From assembly GCF_040954645.1 (NCBI RefSeq), contig NC_092809.1, forward strand, positions 136,761,914-136,825,913: a stretch of 64,000 nucleotides of DNA. Direction: 5' to 3'. The first letter of the stretch is position 1. Each line of letters begins with the position of its first letter. Shown here piece by piece: positions 10,190-19,289 of the stretch. A model generated the notes under the pieces. The model saw nothing but the letters and a program-made list of their open reading frames with translations. It did not search any database and was not told the origin of the DNA. The DNA comes from Diabrotica undecimpunctata. Lineage: Eukaryota > Arthropoda > Insecta > Coleoptera > Chrysomelidae. A program made the position numbers and the translations under genes.

Positions 10190-11524
10190 ATGGCTACGAT
10201 TTATGAGCTGACAGTGACTAATTTAAGAAGACATCTTGAAGACAGAGAATTAGCTTCTACCGGAAAAAAGGCTGAGTTAGTCCAACGACTAAAGAACGCT
10301 TTGCTAGAAGAAGGACTAGATCCAGAGACTTATATATTTGAAGACAAACATGATGCTGTCCTCTCGTCGATTTCGAAAATTTCTGGTGACATCGCATCAT
10401 TAGAGAACAAAGTTTCTGACGATATTTCGAAAGTTTCTTCTGATGTAGCCAAAGTTTCTGGTGATGTAGCCAAAGTTTCTGGTGATGTAGCCAAAGTTTC
10501 CGGCGACATCGCTTCGTTGGAAGACAAAGTTTCTAACGAGATTTCTTCGCTGGAAAGCAAAGTCTCTGCTAACATCTCTTCGGAAATCTCTAAAGTCACT
10601 TCTGAGATGTCTGCCCTGGACGATAGAATATCTTCATTAAAAAACCAAGTTGCTGCCGATATGTTAGCCTTCGAAGAAAAGATATGGAAAGAGATGGAAA
10701 AGAAGATGGAGGAAACAGGGACAGCAGAGAGAGGTAACAATCCGATTACAGTGGAGATAAAAGAAGACGAGACGAAATTTAAGTTGGAGACACGGCCGAA
10801 ATTTGAAGGAAGTGGAGGTTCTATTCATGTTAAAGTCCCAACTTTCGACGGAAAATCATCATGGAACAACTACATGAAACAGTTCGAATCAGCCGCAAGA
10901 GCAAATGGATGGTCTGAAAAAGAAAAGGCTGTAAACCTGACTATCGCCCTTCGAGGAGATGCCTTAGATGTGCTTCAGACCATAGCCGTAGAGGAGACCG
11001 ATGATTTCGAACAACTGAAGAAGAGGTTAAATATGCGATATGGCCACGAACATTTGGAGCATGTATATCAGTCACAGCTTAAAAATCGTAGACAGAAGAA
11101 AGATGAGGCTCTTCAAGAATATGAGGTAGATATTGCCAGATTAGTTCGATATGCTTATCCAACAGCTCCCGAAGACATGATGGAAAAATTGGCCGTTCAA
11201 ACGTTTATTGATGGTCTTCGTGATCATGAAATGCAGAGAACACTGCGATTAGCTCGTCACAAGACGCTGGTTGATGTCCTATCCGCCGCCCTCGAATACG
11301 AGTCAGCTACGCAGGCCTCTGGCGGGTACAGTAAAGTTAGGACTGTAAAAGAGGAAGGAGATGAAGATAAACTTGACCAGCTCGTTAATATGATGAAAAG
11401 CATGACATACAAGAAAACGAAGACCATCAGATGCTGGAATTGTGGCGAAATAGGACACGTACGAAGCTCCTGTAAGCACCCTAGGTACGACGCAAATCAA
11501 GAAACTCACCATCAGGAAAACTAG
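10190..11524 (+). CDS. gag: Gypsy Gag with SAP-like N terminus and zinc knuckle
   Basis: Structural Gag protein of the Gypsy element, 444 codons from the ATG at 10190; an in-frame GTG six bases upstream is not a likely eukaryotic start. Residues about 3-40 look like a SAP domain (LTVTNLRRHLEDREL, GKKAELVQRL), a DNA-binding helix-loop-helix usual in nuclear proteins. Residues about 55-160 form a Ser/Val-rich heptad-like coiled coil, including three exact 21-bp repeats (10442-10504) encoding DVAKVSG units. A retrotransposon Gag capsid-like region follows (WNNYMKQFESAARANGW, LRGDALDVL). A single CX2CX4HX4C zinc knuckle lies at residues 415-428 (DNA 11432-11473) and should bind genomic RNA. Gag ends at TAG 11522, and pol overlaps in the -1 frame. 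The reading frame is intact. Confidence 0.95.
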   Translation: MATIYELTVTNLRRHLEDRELASTGKKAELVQRLKNALLEEGLDPETYIFEDKHDAVLSSISKISGDIASLENKVSDDISKVSSDVAKVSGDVAKVSGDVAKVSGDIASLEDKVSNEISSLESKVSANISSEISKVTSEMSALDDRISSLKNQVAADMLAFEEKIWKEMEKKMEETGTAERGNNPITVEIKEDETKFKLETRPKFEGSGGSIHVKVPTFDGKSSWNNYMKQFESAARANGWSEKEKAVNLTIALRGDALDVLQTIAVEETDDFEQLKKRLNMRYGHEHLEHVYQSQLKNRRQKKDEALQEYEVDIARLVRYAYPTAPEDMMEKLAVQTFIDGLRDHEMQRTLRLARHKTLVDVLSAALEYESATQASGGYSKVRTVKEEGDEDKLDQLVNMMKSMTYKKTKTIRCWNCGEIGHVRSSCKHPRYDANQETHHQEN

Positions 11525-14500
11525 AACGGGTCAGCCTTAGGGGGGCAGCTTCGACCCAGAACTTTTCCAAAGACCCTCTCATACTAATAGCTTCTTTGAA
11601 ATGTCGTGAAGATAGTGTATATGTAGATGGAGACATAAATGGTAAAAAGCATACGTTGTTGGTGGATACCGGAGCGACCAGAACCATTATACGCCCGACA
11701 GTTATAAACAGCCGAAAGAAACTGTTACCAACGAGGTTACGACTTCGGACCGCTACAGGTGAAAATGCCAACATTCATGGAGAAATCCAGGTACAATTGG
11801 GAATTGGGGCAGAAAAGTTTGTCCATACTGTTATAGTTGCTGACATCGAAGAGGATGTTATATTAGGAATGGACGTAATGAATATGCATGGATTCCAATT
11901 GGATTTTAAGAATAAGGTAATCAAAGTTGGCAACGAGGAGGTATTTCTCCATCCACATAATGACAACACTGTGCAAGCAGCCATTACAGAAGATACAGTC
12001 GTGCCTGCGAGAAGCGAAACGATCATAGTAGCGCGACTACAGGGAATTGTAGACGAAGGGAGACCTGTTATGATGGAGCCTTGGAACCACGACGATGAGG
12101 TTGGCCGTGGAATCATAATTGGAAAGGAATTGGTGACTTCGGCTAAAGAAATTCCTGTGAGACTTATCAATGTCAACGACTACCCAGTGACCATAAAGAA
12201 AGAGACAAAAGTAGGAACTTGTGTACCTGTGACATCCATAATTCGTCAGGCGACAACATCTGATAATTCCAACGACAAATTCGACCAAATGGTTGCAGTT
12301 GCAGGACAGTCTCTAAATCAGATGGAGAAAAGGAAATTAAGGGAATTTCTTCGGCAGTATCGTGATATTTTCGTACCGAAAGGAGGAAAGACGGGAAGAA
12401 CTACCGTTGTTAAGCATAAAATTGATACTGGTAATGCTAAGCCAATTCGTCAAACAGCTCGACGATTACCACAGGCGAAGAGAGAGGAAGCTGAAACGAT
12501 TGTTCAGGAAATGAAGAAAGACGGGGTGATAGAACCTTCTACGAGTCCATGGGTCTCTCCGGTGGTCCTGGTTAAGAAGAAAGACGGAACGACGAGGTTC
12601 TGTGTGGATTACCGTTTGCTGAACAACGTTACCAAGAAAGATAGTTATCCTCTGCCTCGGATCGATGACACATTGGACACATTGGCTGGAAGTAAATTGT
12701 TTTCTACTTTAGATTTGAAGTCTGGATACTGGCAGGTAGAAATGGACCCAGTCGATAAAGAAAAGACAGCCTTCACCACAGGATCTGGATTGTGGCAATT
12801 CAACGTTATGCCATTTGGACTTTGTAATGCTCCTGCGACATTTGAGAGGCTTATGGAAAATGTGTTGAGAGGGTTATCTTGGAAAACATGCCTGGTTTAT
12901 TTAGATGACATAATCGTCTTGGGGGAGACATTCGAAGATCATTTGAGGAATTTAGAAAACGTTTTTAATCGACTTAAAGCTGCCCAATTGATGCTAAACC
13001 CCAAGAAGTGCCAGCTATTTCAAGGTAAAGTCAATTATCTGGGTCATATAGTCAGTAAAGAAGGAGTGGCCGTGGATAAGGGAAAAATCGATTCCATTAA
13101 GGAATGGCCAAAACCAACTGACAAACATCAAGTGAGAAGTTTTCTTGGACTATGTACTTACTACCGGAGGTTTATTAAGAAGTTTGCAGATATCGCTAAG
13201 CCATTAACGCGACTTACAGAGGAAGCAAGAGAATACCGCTGGGATATAGACTGCCAAAATGCCTTTGAAACGTTGAAAAAGCATTTAATAACAGCACCAA
13301 TTTTGGGGTATCCACTGCCAGAAGGAGAGTTCATCTTAGATACGGATGCAAGTAATGTGGGAATTGGAGGAGTGCTGTCTCAGATTCAAGGAGGACAGGA
13401 ACGAGTCCTCGGATATTTTAGTAAAGTTCTTTCAAAACCTGAGCGGAATTATTGCGTCACGAGAAGAGAACTTCTAGCAGTAGTTAAATCAGTAGAGCAC
13501 TTCTATCAATACATCTATGGCAGAAAGTTTCTAATCCGAACCGACCATGCCGCCCTTAAGTGGTTGATGCAGTTTAAGAATCCAGAGGGTCAGATAGCCA
13601 GGTGGATCGAACGACTCCAAGAATACGATTTTAAGATTGAGCACCGGGCCGGAGTTAGCCACAGAAACGCTGATTCTCTTTCCAGAAGGCCATGCTCAGC
13701 AGAGTGTTCCCACTGCAACAAAACGGAATCCAAGGAAGCAGCAGTGCTAAGAACGACGATTGTCAACAACGACTGGACGCCTACTAAGATCAGGGAAGAA
13801 CAAGAGAGAGATCCAGTTATACAAAAAATCCGAAAATGGAAAGAGGAAAACCGTCGACCACCTTGGCAGGAAGTATCAAACCTATGCTCAGTAGTTAAGA
13901 CGTACTGGGCCCAGTGGGACTCATTTATCATCGAAGATGGCTTGCTTAAACGAGTCCTGGAAAATGATGACGGTTCAGAGAAGAGAAGACAGTTGGTGAT
14001 CCCAAAGAGCAGAATAGCCGAAGTACTTCGTCAGTTACACGACAGTCCATCGGGAGGGCATTTTGGTGTAAGGAAAACCCTTCAGCGAATTCGGGAACGG
14101 TTTTATTGGATGAACAGTTCCGACGACGTAAAAGACTGGTGTAAGAAATGTACTATTTGTGCTACGAGTAACGGGCCTCACCGAAAAAGGAGAGCTCCTA
14201 TGAGACAATATAATGTTGGAAGCCCGTTTGAAAGAATAGCTTTGGACATCGCTGGGCCATTTCCAGAAAGTGAAAATGGAGGCAAGTACATGCTGGTAGT
14301 AATGGATTACTTTACTAAGTGGGTCGAGATTTACGCACTTCCCGACCAGAAGGCCGCCACCGTTGCAGATAAGTTGATCCAAGAATATATCAGCCGATTT
14401 GGAGTGCCTTTGGAGCTACATAGTGACCAAGGCAGGAACTTCGAAAGTGATCTATTCCAAGGAATATGTGATAGACTAGGCATGAAGAAAACAAGAACTA

Positions 14501-15780
14501 CCGCGTATCATCCGCAATCGGATGGTATGGTAGAACGAATGAATAGGACAGTTGGCAAGTATTTGACAAAGATGGTGTCCGATCATCAGCGAGACTGGGA
14601 CCAATACCTTCCGTTCTTCACAATGGCCTACAGATCTGCTGTTAACGAATCAACAGGCCAGACACCAGCCAAAGTCCTATTCGGACGCGAAATGCGACTA
14701 CCTTGTGATCTCGAGTTTGGATGTCGACCTGGAGAAGATGTAGCAGGTGAAGATTATGTGATCGAATTACGAAGAAGAATGGACGATGTACATGAGTTAG
14801 TCCGTTCCCACCTTCAGATCGCTAGCGACCGAATGAAGAAACGGTACGATACACAAGCCGAAAAGGGTTGCTTTAAGAAGAACGACAAAGTATGGCTGTA
14901 TAATCCCAAGAAGCGAAAAGGTTGTTCTCCCAAATTGCAGCAGTTTTGGGAAGGTCCATACCTCATTATGGAGAAGATCAACGATGTCATCTACCGAATA
15001 AGCAAGATTCCGAAGGGAAAGCCGATGATAGTACACCATAACCGGCTGGCGTCTTTCGAAGGTGACCACGACGTAGATGAAGAAGTGGAAGTAAACCAAG
15101 TCCAAGACGTGTCTGACCTCACGTTTGAGGAATTCATGGGTGCCTATGGAGGTACCGGTAAAGCAAGACATGGTGTTACCACTGAAGAAAAGCAAGATCT
15201 ACTCGCGCTCCCCGATGACTACTCGCTGGCCCTTACCATCCCGGCCAGTATCAAAGACGCACCAGGGTTGGCATCCGTCTTTCGAAGGAAGTTTGGTCGA
15301 GTTGCAGAACTTCAATGCCAAGTGCCAGCTCCCGGTAAAACCTTGAAACTCCAAGATGCATCACGTTACCTTTTCTACCTGGTAACAAAAGACACTGCCC
15401 GTGACCAACCTACCTACCGAGATGTATGGGAAGCCTTACTTCAATTGAGAGGGCACGTACTAGAGTCCGACGTGCAAAAGTTAGCCATGCCAAAGTTGGA
15501 GTGCCGCCAATTAGATTGGAGGGTTATCCGAAATATGGTGGAGGAGATCTTTAAAGACACCGAAGTCCAGGTGTTAGTCTGTTGCAATCCGCATAGTTAC
15601 TGGTGCGGAGAGAAAACGGTCCCTTGTCATTTTTATACAACTGGAAGTTGTAAAAGAGGGTCCAGTTGCCGATACCAGCATACCGTTCCAGTTCTAGTCC
15701 CAACAAGGTTCCAGGAGGAACCATCTTTTGAGAGGGGGGCAATGTTACGTAAAAATATGAGTCATAGTTTTAACCTTTAA
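11485..15780 (+). CDS. pol: Gypsy Pol polyprotein with macrodomain-like and CCCH C-terminal extension
   Basis: This polyprotein provides protease, reverse transcriptase, RNase H and integrase for the element. The frame is open from 11485 and is probably entered by -1 frameshifting at the gag stop, because no ATG precedes the protease. In order: protease LVDTGATRTII (D codon at 11665) and VILGMDVM; RT with LDLKSGYWQV and YLDD (12898-12909); RNase H with LDTDAS (D at 13339); integrase with an HHCC finger (from about 14038) and a D-D-E triad at 14245, 14425 and 14533, with 35 residues between the last two; then a C-terminal integrase domain (KVWLYNPKKRKG, FWEGPYLI, VHHNRLASF). From about 15178 the protein continues into a macrodomain-like segment and a CCCH finger. 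The frame ends at 15780, inside the right LTR. No disruption is seen. Confidence 0.96.
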   Translation, partial: VRRKSRNSPSGKLERVSLRGAASTQNFSKDPLILIASLKCREDSVYVDGDINGKKHTLLVDTGATRTIIRPTVINSRKKLLPTRLRLRTATGENANIHGEIQVQLGIGAEKFVHTVIVADIEEDVILGMDVMNMHGFQLDFKNKVIKVGNEEVFLHPHNDNTVQAAITEDTVVPARSETIIVARLQGIVDEGRPVMMEPWNHDDEVGRGIIIGKELVTSAKEIPVRLINVNDYPVTIKKETKVGTCVPVTSIIRQATTSDNSNDKFDQMVAVAGQSLNQMEKRKLREFLRQYRDIFVPKGGKTGRTTVVKHKIDTGNAKPIRQTARRLPQAKREEAETIVQEMKKDGVIEPSTSPWVSPVVLVKKKDGTTRFCVDYRLLNNVTKKDSYPLPRIDDTLDTLAGSKLFSTLDLKSGYWQVEMDPVDKEKTAFTTGSGLWQFNVMPFGLCNAPATFERLMENVLRGLSWKTCLVYLDDIIVLGETFEDHLRNLENVFNRLKAAQLMLNPKKCQLFQGKVNYLGHIVSKEGVAVDKGKIDSIKEWPKPTDKHQVRSFLGLCTYYRRFIKKFADIAKPLTRLTEEAREYRWDIDCQNAFETLKKHLITAPILGYPLPEGEFILDTDASNVGIGGVLSQIQGGQERVLGYFSKVLSKPERNYCVTRRELLAVVKSVEHFYQYIYGRKFLIRTDHAALKWLMQFKNPEGQIARWIERLQEYDFKIEHRAGVSHRNADSLSRRPCSAECSHCNKTESKEAAVLRTTIVNNDWTPTKIREEQERDPVIQKIRKWKEENRRPPWQEVSNLCSVVKTYWAQWDSFIIEDGLLKRVLENDDGSEKRRQLVIPKSRIAEVLRQLHDSPSGGHFGVRKTLQRIRERFYWMNSSDDVKDWCKKCTICATSNGPHRKRRAPMRQYNVGSPFERIALDIAGPFPESENGGKYMLVVMDYFTKWVEIYALPDQKAATVADKLIQEYISRFGVPLELHSDQGRNFESDLFQGICDRLGMKKTRTTAYHPQSDGMVERMNRTVGKYLTKMVSDHQRDWDQYLPFFTMAYRSAVNESTGQTPAKVLFGREMRLPCDLEFGCRPGEDVAGEDYVIELRRRMDDVHELVRSHLQIASDRMKKRYDTQAEKGCFKKNDKVWLYNPKKRKGCSPKLQQFWEGPYLIMEKINDVIYRISKIPKGKPMIVHHNRLASFEGDHDVDEEVEVNQVQDVSDLTFEEFMGAYGGTGKARHGVTTEEKQDLLALPDDYSLALTIPASIKDAPGLASVFRRKFGRVAELQCQVPAPGKTLKLQDASRYLFYLVTKDTARDQPTYRDVWEALLQLRGHVLESDVQKLAMPKLECRQLDWRVIRNMVEEIFKDTEVQVLVCCNPHSYWCGEKTVPCHFYTTGSCKRGSSCRYQHTVPVLVPTRFQEEPSFERGAMLRKNMSHSFNL
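11515..11521 (+). promoter_or_regulatory. Candidate -1 ribosomal frameshift heptamer
   Basis: In the gag frame the last sense codons read G GAA AAC, followed directly by the TAG stop. Pol is open in the -1 frame from 11485 (after a TAG at 11482-11484). A slip of one base on this heptamer would join Gag to Pol. The heptamer is only an approximate match to the X XXY YYZ rule, so its role is inferred from its position. Confidence 0.5.
15178..15681 (+). other. Macrodomain-like segment plus CCCH zinc finger at the Pol C terminus
   Basis: Downstream of integrase, the pol frame encodes a segment that reads like a TARG1/OARD1-type ADP-ribose macrodomain: DDYSLALTI, GLASVFRRKFG, RYLFYLVTK (K codon at 15388), QPTYRDVWEALLQL, KLAMPKLEC, LDWRVIRNMVEEIF (about 15178-15590). 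It is followed by a CCCH finger with spacing C-X7-C-X5-C-X3-H (15625-15681), a type that usually binds RNA. The two loops expected to bind ADP-ribose are altered: the glycine-rich loop reads DAPGLA and the GCGLD-type loop reads LECRQLD, so enzymatic activity is doubtful. Family placement rests on pattern recognition, not a search. Such domains are not a standard part of Gypsy Pol. Confidence 0.75.
15731..15742 (+). promoter_or_regulatory. Polypurine tract
   Basis: AGAGGGGGGCAA lies immediately before the right LTR and would prime plus-strand DNA synthesis. It is read through by the pol frame, which terminates 38 bases into the LTR. Confidence 0.85.
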
Positions 15781-16093
15781 AACATGTTTTTATTCTAATA
15801 TGTTGTAGAGTTTACGAGAGGCCTCGATTTACCTGAGCGACCTTCCAGAACCGATGCGAGGGAAATCCAGTTTGCCTTTACCGTTTCGCCATCGAAGGTT
15901 TTAGATTTTTCGAGATAACGGCACTGGTATATAATAACGGAACTTTATTTGGAAGGGACAGTTAATTCTCAAGACCCGCGCTCGCGAATTTGTTACGTAC
16001 GGATATAATAAATTATTGTCAGATAAGTTAATATAAATAAAGAAATAAATTAAATCCGTAAGTGTTATAAATATTGAACCTTTTAATAAATTC

Positions 16094-16099
<6 letters not shown>
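15743..16099 (+). repeat. Right LTR of Gypsy element
   Basis: A 357-bp LTR, nearly identical to 9757-10113, with two differences. It contains the last codons and the stop of pol (TAA at 15778-15780). Confidence 0.97.

Positions 16100-16177
<78 letters not shown>
16100..16177. repeat. (TA)n tract, right part of the Gypsy target
   Basis: A pure TA tract directly after the right LTR, continuing the tract at 9706-9756. It adjoins a GACGTTTC cassette. Confidence 0.95.
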
Positions 16178-16181
<4 letters not shown>

Positions 16182-16426
16182 ATTACTTAGTTCTCGGGAA
16201 GAACCGCGTTGAGAATTTATTACTCGACGTTTCGGCACCCATTTTGGAGCCATTATCAAGAGTGATACGGTTCCGTTCGAGTTCGGGGTCTCAAACTGCC
16301 TATTCCCCTCACTCGAGACGTACCAGTATCGTGTTCTGTCTAAATACAAGAACTGTCTCTCGGCATTGAGGTCTCAATCTGCCAACTCCTCAGTGTCGAG
16401 TGACTCAAGAGTCACAAGAAACACTT

Positions 16427-16430
<4 letters not shown>
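16178..16430 (-). repeat. GACGTTTC hairpin cassette, copy shared with 54927
   Basis: A dispersed repeat of about 250 bp. On the minus strand 16260-16226 reads CTTGATAATGGC, a short stem (GGC with GCC) and GAAACGTC, and then the (TA)n tract lies on its 3' side. The stretch from the hairpin through the GTACCAGTATCGTGTTCTG region and the TGAGGTCTCAATCTGCC region is shared with 54927-55140 at clearly high but not perfect identity. I suspect the 3' end of a Penelope-like or similar retroelement; no protein is encoded. Confidence 0.65.

Positions 16431-16484
<54 letters not shown>
16429..16484. repeat. (TA)n microsatellite
   Basis: A TA tract of about 55 bp between two different GACGTTTC cassettes. 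Confidence 0.95.
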
Positions 16485-16487
<3 letters not shown>

Positions 16488-16600
16488 AATTCTTTTGGAA
16501 AAATTGTCCCATTGTTTTGACGACGTTTCGGCAAGGTCACACTTGCCATTGTCAAGTCAGGTTAGTTCTGCTTCTTCTAGATATTGGAAGAGAACTGATT
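16485..16600 (-). repeat. GACGTTTC hairpin cassette, third type
   Basis: On the minus strand the region reads TTGACAAT, a perfect six-base stem GGCAAG/CTTGCC, then GAAACGTCG (16550-16523), with the (TA)n tract on its 3' side. Architecture matches 16178 and 8342 but the sequence is a different family. Boundaries away from the hairpin are not defined. Confidence 0.5.
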
Positions 16601-18984
16601 AGTTCGTAATAATTAGTCAGTTCGGTTAGTTCGGATAGTTTATGCATAGGTATTAAAAATCAACGATCAAATATATGCATAAAGATCAAAGTGTAAGTTC
16701 CGAGTGGTGCGTTAGCAGATTATCTTTTATCAGAATTAGGATGTAAAGACATAAAAACTGAATAATGAAACTTTAACACTTATAACATAATTGCATATAC
16801 TATTGAAATACGTTATTGTTAACTGTTTTTGAAATGAACAACGAGTGTTGACTTCCATTAGAGACAACTGAATATTTGGCGCAATATGCTATTTAATGAT
16901 TACAGTGAAATATACATAAAATAGTTTTGTTTTTGTGAAATTAAAGCATGTTTAATATACTCGTGAATATTGGCTGCTATTATATAAACAATTTAATGTA
17001 TGGTGCTGCTTTTTTGCGTGCATGACAAACTTGAGTATCTGATTTCTTAATAGTACTTTGCGTCTCTTAAATTGACGGTTGCGCCGTTCATTAAAAGTAC
17101 TTAAAAGCGGTTTTGCTACTGAATTGTTGGTATAAACAAAAAGAAAAGAAGCTTCAGGATTTTTCAAGCGTCCTGTGAATATATAATGCTTAGTTCAGGA
17201 TAAATAAAGAAAGCTGGACGAGCACCTAAACCGACAAAATAAAAAGGCAAAATCTATAAAGAAAACGACAGCGACCAGTTAAACAGAAATCAGCACTTAA
17301 CCGTGCATCATATTCTGCTAGAGTTTCGGTTAACATAAAGGCCAAAATAAAAACACGAACCAAGAAATCAAAGAAAGGTACGAAAAAAAGAATTGCAAGT
17401 CAAAAAAAGATGACAGTTCACTTAAAAAGCTAGAAAAACTGATTTCCTAATAAGAATTAAATGGAATAATATTTCCAAATATTAAAAACAAATATTTGTC
17501 AAATAATTCTTCTTTTTATATTATTAAGAATTCATTCAAAATTATGTTATATATCACTTATTAAAATTATTAACCTAATTTTTCGTTGATTATAAAATGT
17601 AAAAAATAGCAATTTTCACTATTTTCATGGAAAGCGTCCGCAGCATTGAGCCTTAACTGGAAAACGCTCGCCATTTGGTAAATGTTGGTTTTTCTTGTTT
17701 TCCTCAATTTTCGTTTAACTCTTGCTCGTATATGAAATATACCAAAAACGGGACTGAAAATAAATGACTGCCATACATTTTCAAATGCAATATGGCGGAA
17801 CGAATATCTCAAAAGCTCGCTAATAACAGGATGATTTTCTTTTGGTGGCTTTTTATGAAGTTTTCCGCGGTTAGAAAATATAGCGGTTAAGACGCTGTTG
17901 CGGATTCAATTTATTATGTGTTATGGTGTCTATATATAAAGGAAAGATACTTATAATTAATGTATTATGTAGAGAACAAATAAATGATAAAATGTTGATC
18001 ATCAAATAAATTAAGTTTTGGAAAAGGGAATTTAAGCATCGTATCGACAAAAAAATCTACTAATTAAAAGTGGAAAGCAAAAAAAAGATAAGAAAAAAAG
18101 GAGATAGCATGACACATAGAGATGGAGAAAGTAAGAAAGGGAGCGAGTTTTGTCAACAACTGATTGTAGGCTAAGACGCAAAAACTTTATGATATGAATA
18201 GAGGATGCGTTGATTCAAACACATTAACCGTCCCATATGGACCAATAAACAAAAATGGAACCTGGAATCGTAGATTTTACTGTGCGCCATAGTATCGGTA
18301 CAAATAAATAACTGAAACTAAAAATAAATCCTGCAGTATCAGCAGTGGGCATGATATCTATCCAAAACAAATGGAAGCTACCCTTCAATACGATTAAAAT
18401 AGAACAAGATTTAAATGGAGTAATGGTGAGGAAAATGGAGCAAAATGAACCGAATGGAAAATTAACAAAGGTGTGGGACACTACTTCAATAGTAGATGAT
18501 GAGCTAAAATAAAAGTATAAACAAGACAATGAAATAGTGAAGAAAAAAAGACAAGAGATAAAACCAGCAGAATAAAAGACGGGTGATTTGGAGTATAAAA
18601 ATTACTGAAAAACTTGGTCAGGTTAAAAAAAAACAGTATCATAAATCCTGAAAATCTTTTGTGAAGTTTGTATTGAAAGCTGTATTGAAAGAATAGGAAA
18701 AATATGTTGTCTATCGTTCTACCTAAGAAAATAAGAAAAAGTGCTTAATGCAGCCTACTGAGAAAATATTCCCAGGCCTAAGGAAAGCAAAAAGGTTATT
18801 TCAACCCTCTGCTCACTATTCAAAAGTATACTTAAAGTTTCAGAAGACTGAGTACTCGCAGGTGTTCCCACTGGACACTGCTCACGAAGGCAAATTCGTG
18901 ATCAGATCCCGCGGATACCGATATGTACCTGAATGCCAGTCCTCCATTTTCCACTCTCCTTCATCACACGGTGTTTGAATCTAA
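16601..18984. other. No gene recognised
   Basis: AT-rich DNA with a Lys-rich purine stretch near 17200-17450. Open frames of 76-101 codons (for example minus 18224-18529 and plus 18748-18978) have no recognisable domain. They may derive from decayed retroelement sequence but I cannot show it. Confidence 0.45.
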
Positions 18985-19285
18985 ACCTGACATACTTGTT
19001 TCCGAGGTGGAATTTGCTCTGAAAAGACTTAGGTAAACAAAGCAGCAGGCTATAATTTTATTACCGCTGATGCCTTGAGGCATCTTCCGGTATGTGGAGT
19101 GTTCTTTGGTCATATTCATAGTAGTGATCACAAAATGGAGCGGTTGCGGGTTCAAGGAAGGCCTCAGAGTCAACGCCAACGCGGCAGATCTTCACAGCGA
19201 AAGGCAGACATTACGATAAAGCTTTTCAACAAGAAGTACGTATCAACCACAACACATCTGCTAAGATGTTAATGACTATGATGAT
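18985..19285 (+). pseudogene. Probable RTE-like RT remnant with internal deletion
   Basis: Around 18990-19075 the plus strand reads SEVEFALKRL, then after a one-base frame break NKAAGYNFITADALR. This resembles the conserved NKAAG block at the N-terminal side of RTE-like RTs. The following 200 bases look like an element 3' end, with an ATGATGATGATT-type tail near 19273-19288. Most of the RT between these parts is missing. The call rests on one motif block and a tail. Confidence 0.45.
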
Positions 19286-19289
19286 GATT

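Larger units (their letters stand above)
9757..16099 (+). mobile_element. Complete Ty3/Gypsy LTR retrotransposon with macrodomain-like/CCCH pol tail
   Basis: A 6343-bp LTR retrotransposon with all expected parts. It has identical-length LTRs (357 bp) starting TGTTACG and ending ACAACA, a primer site two bases after the left LTR, gag, pol in the -1 frame and a polypurine tract abutting the right LTR. I see no frameshift or stop inside the domains. The two LTRs differ at only two positions (A/G near 9947 and near 10017 in the left copy), implying a recent insertion. There is no envelope gene. The pol order (protease, RT, RNase H, integrase) marks Ty3/Gypsy. The exceptional feature is a C-terminal extension beyond integrase. 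It sits in a (TA)n tract next to a GACGTTTC cassette. Confidence 0.97.

Noticed and set aside
10330..10740. 136-codon minus-strand frame opposite gag
   Set aside because: It is the antisense shadow of the gag coiled coil. The repeated ET/SPE pattern mirrors the 21-bp repeats and has no independent support.
11775..15346. Several minus-strand and offset frames of 70-133 codons inside pol
   Set aside because: All lie opposite or out of frame with conserved pol domains and show no recognisable motifs.
15178..15780. Possible envelope gene at the 3' end of the Gypsy element
   Set aside because: There is no signal peptide, membrane segment or separate frame. The region is a continuous extension of pol with macrodomain-like and CCCH features.
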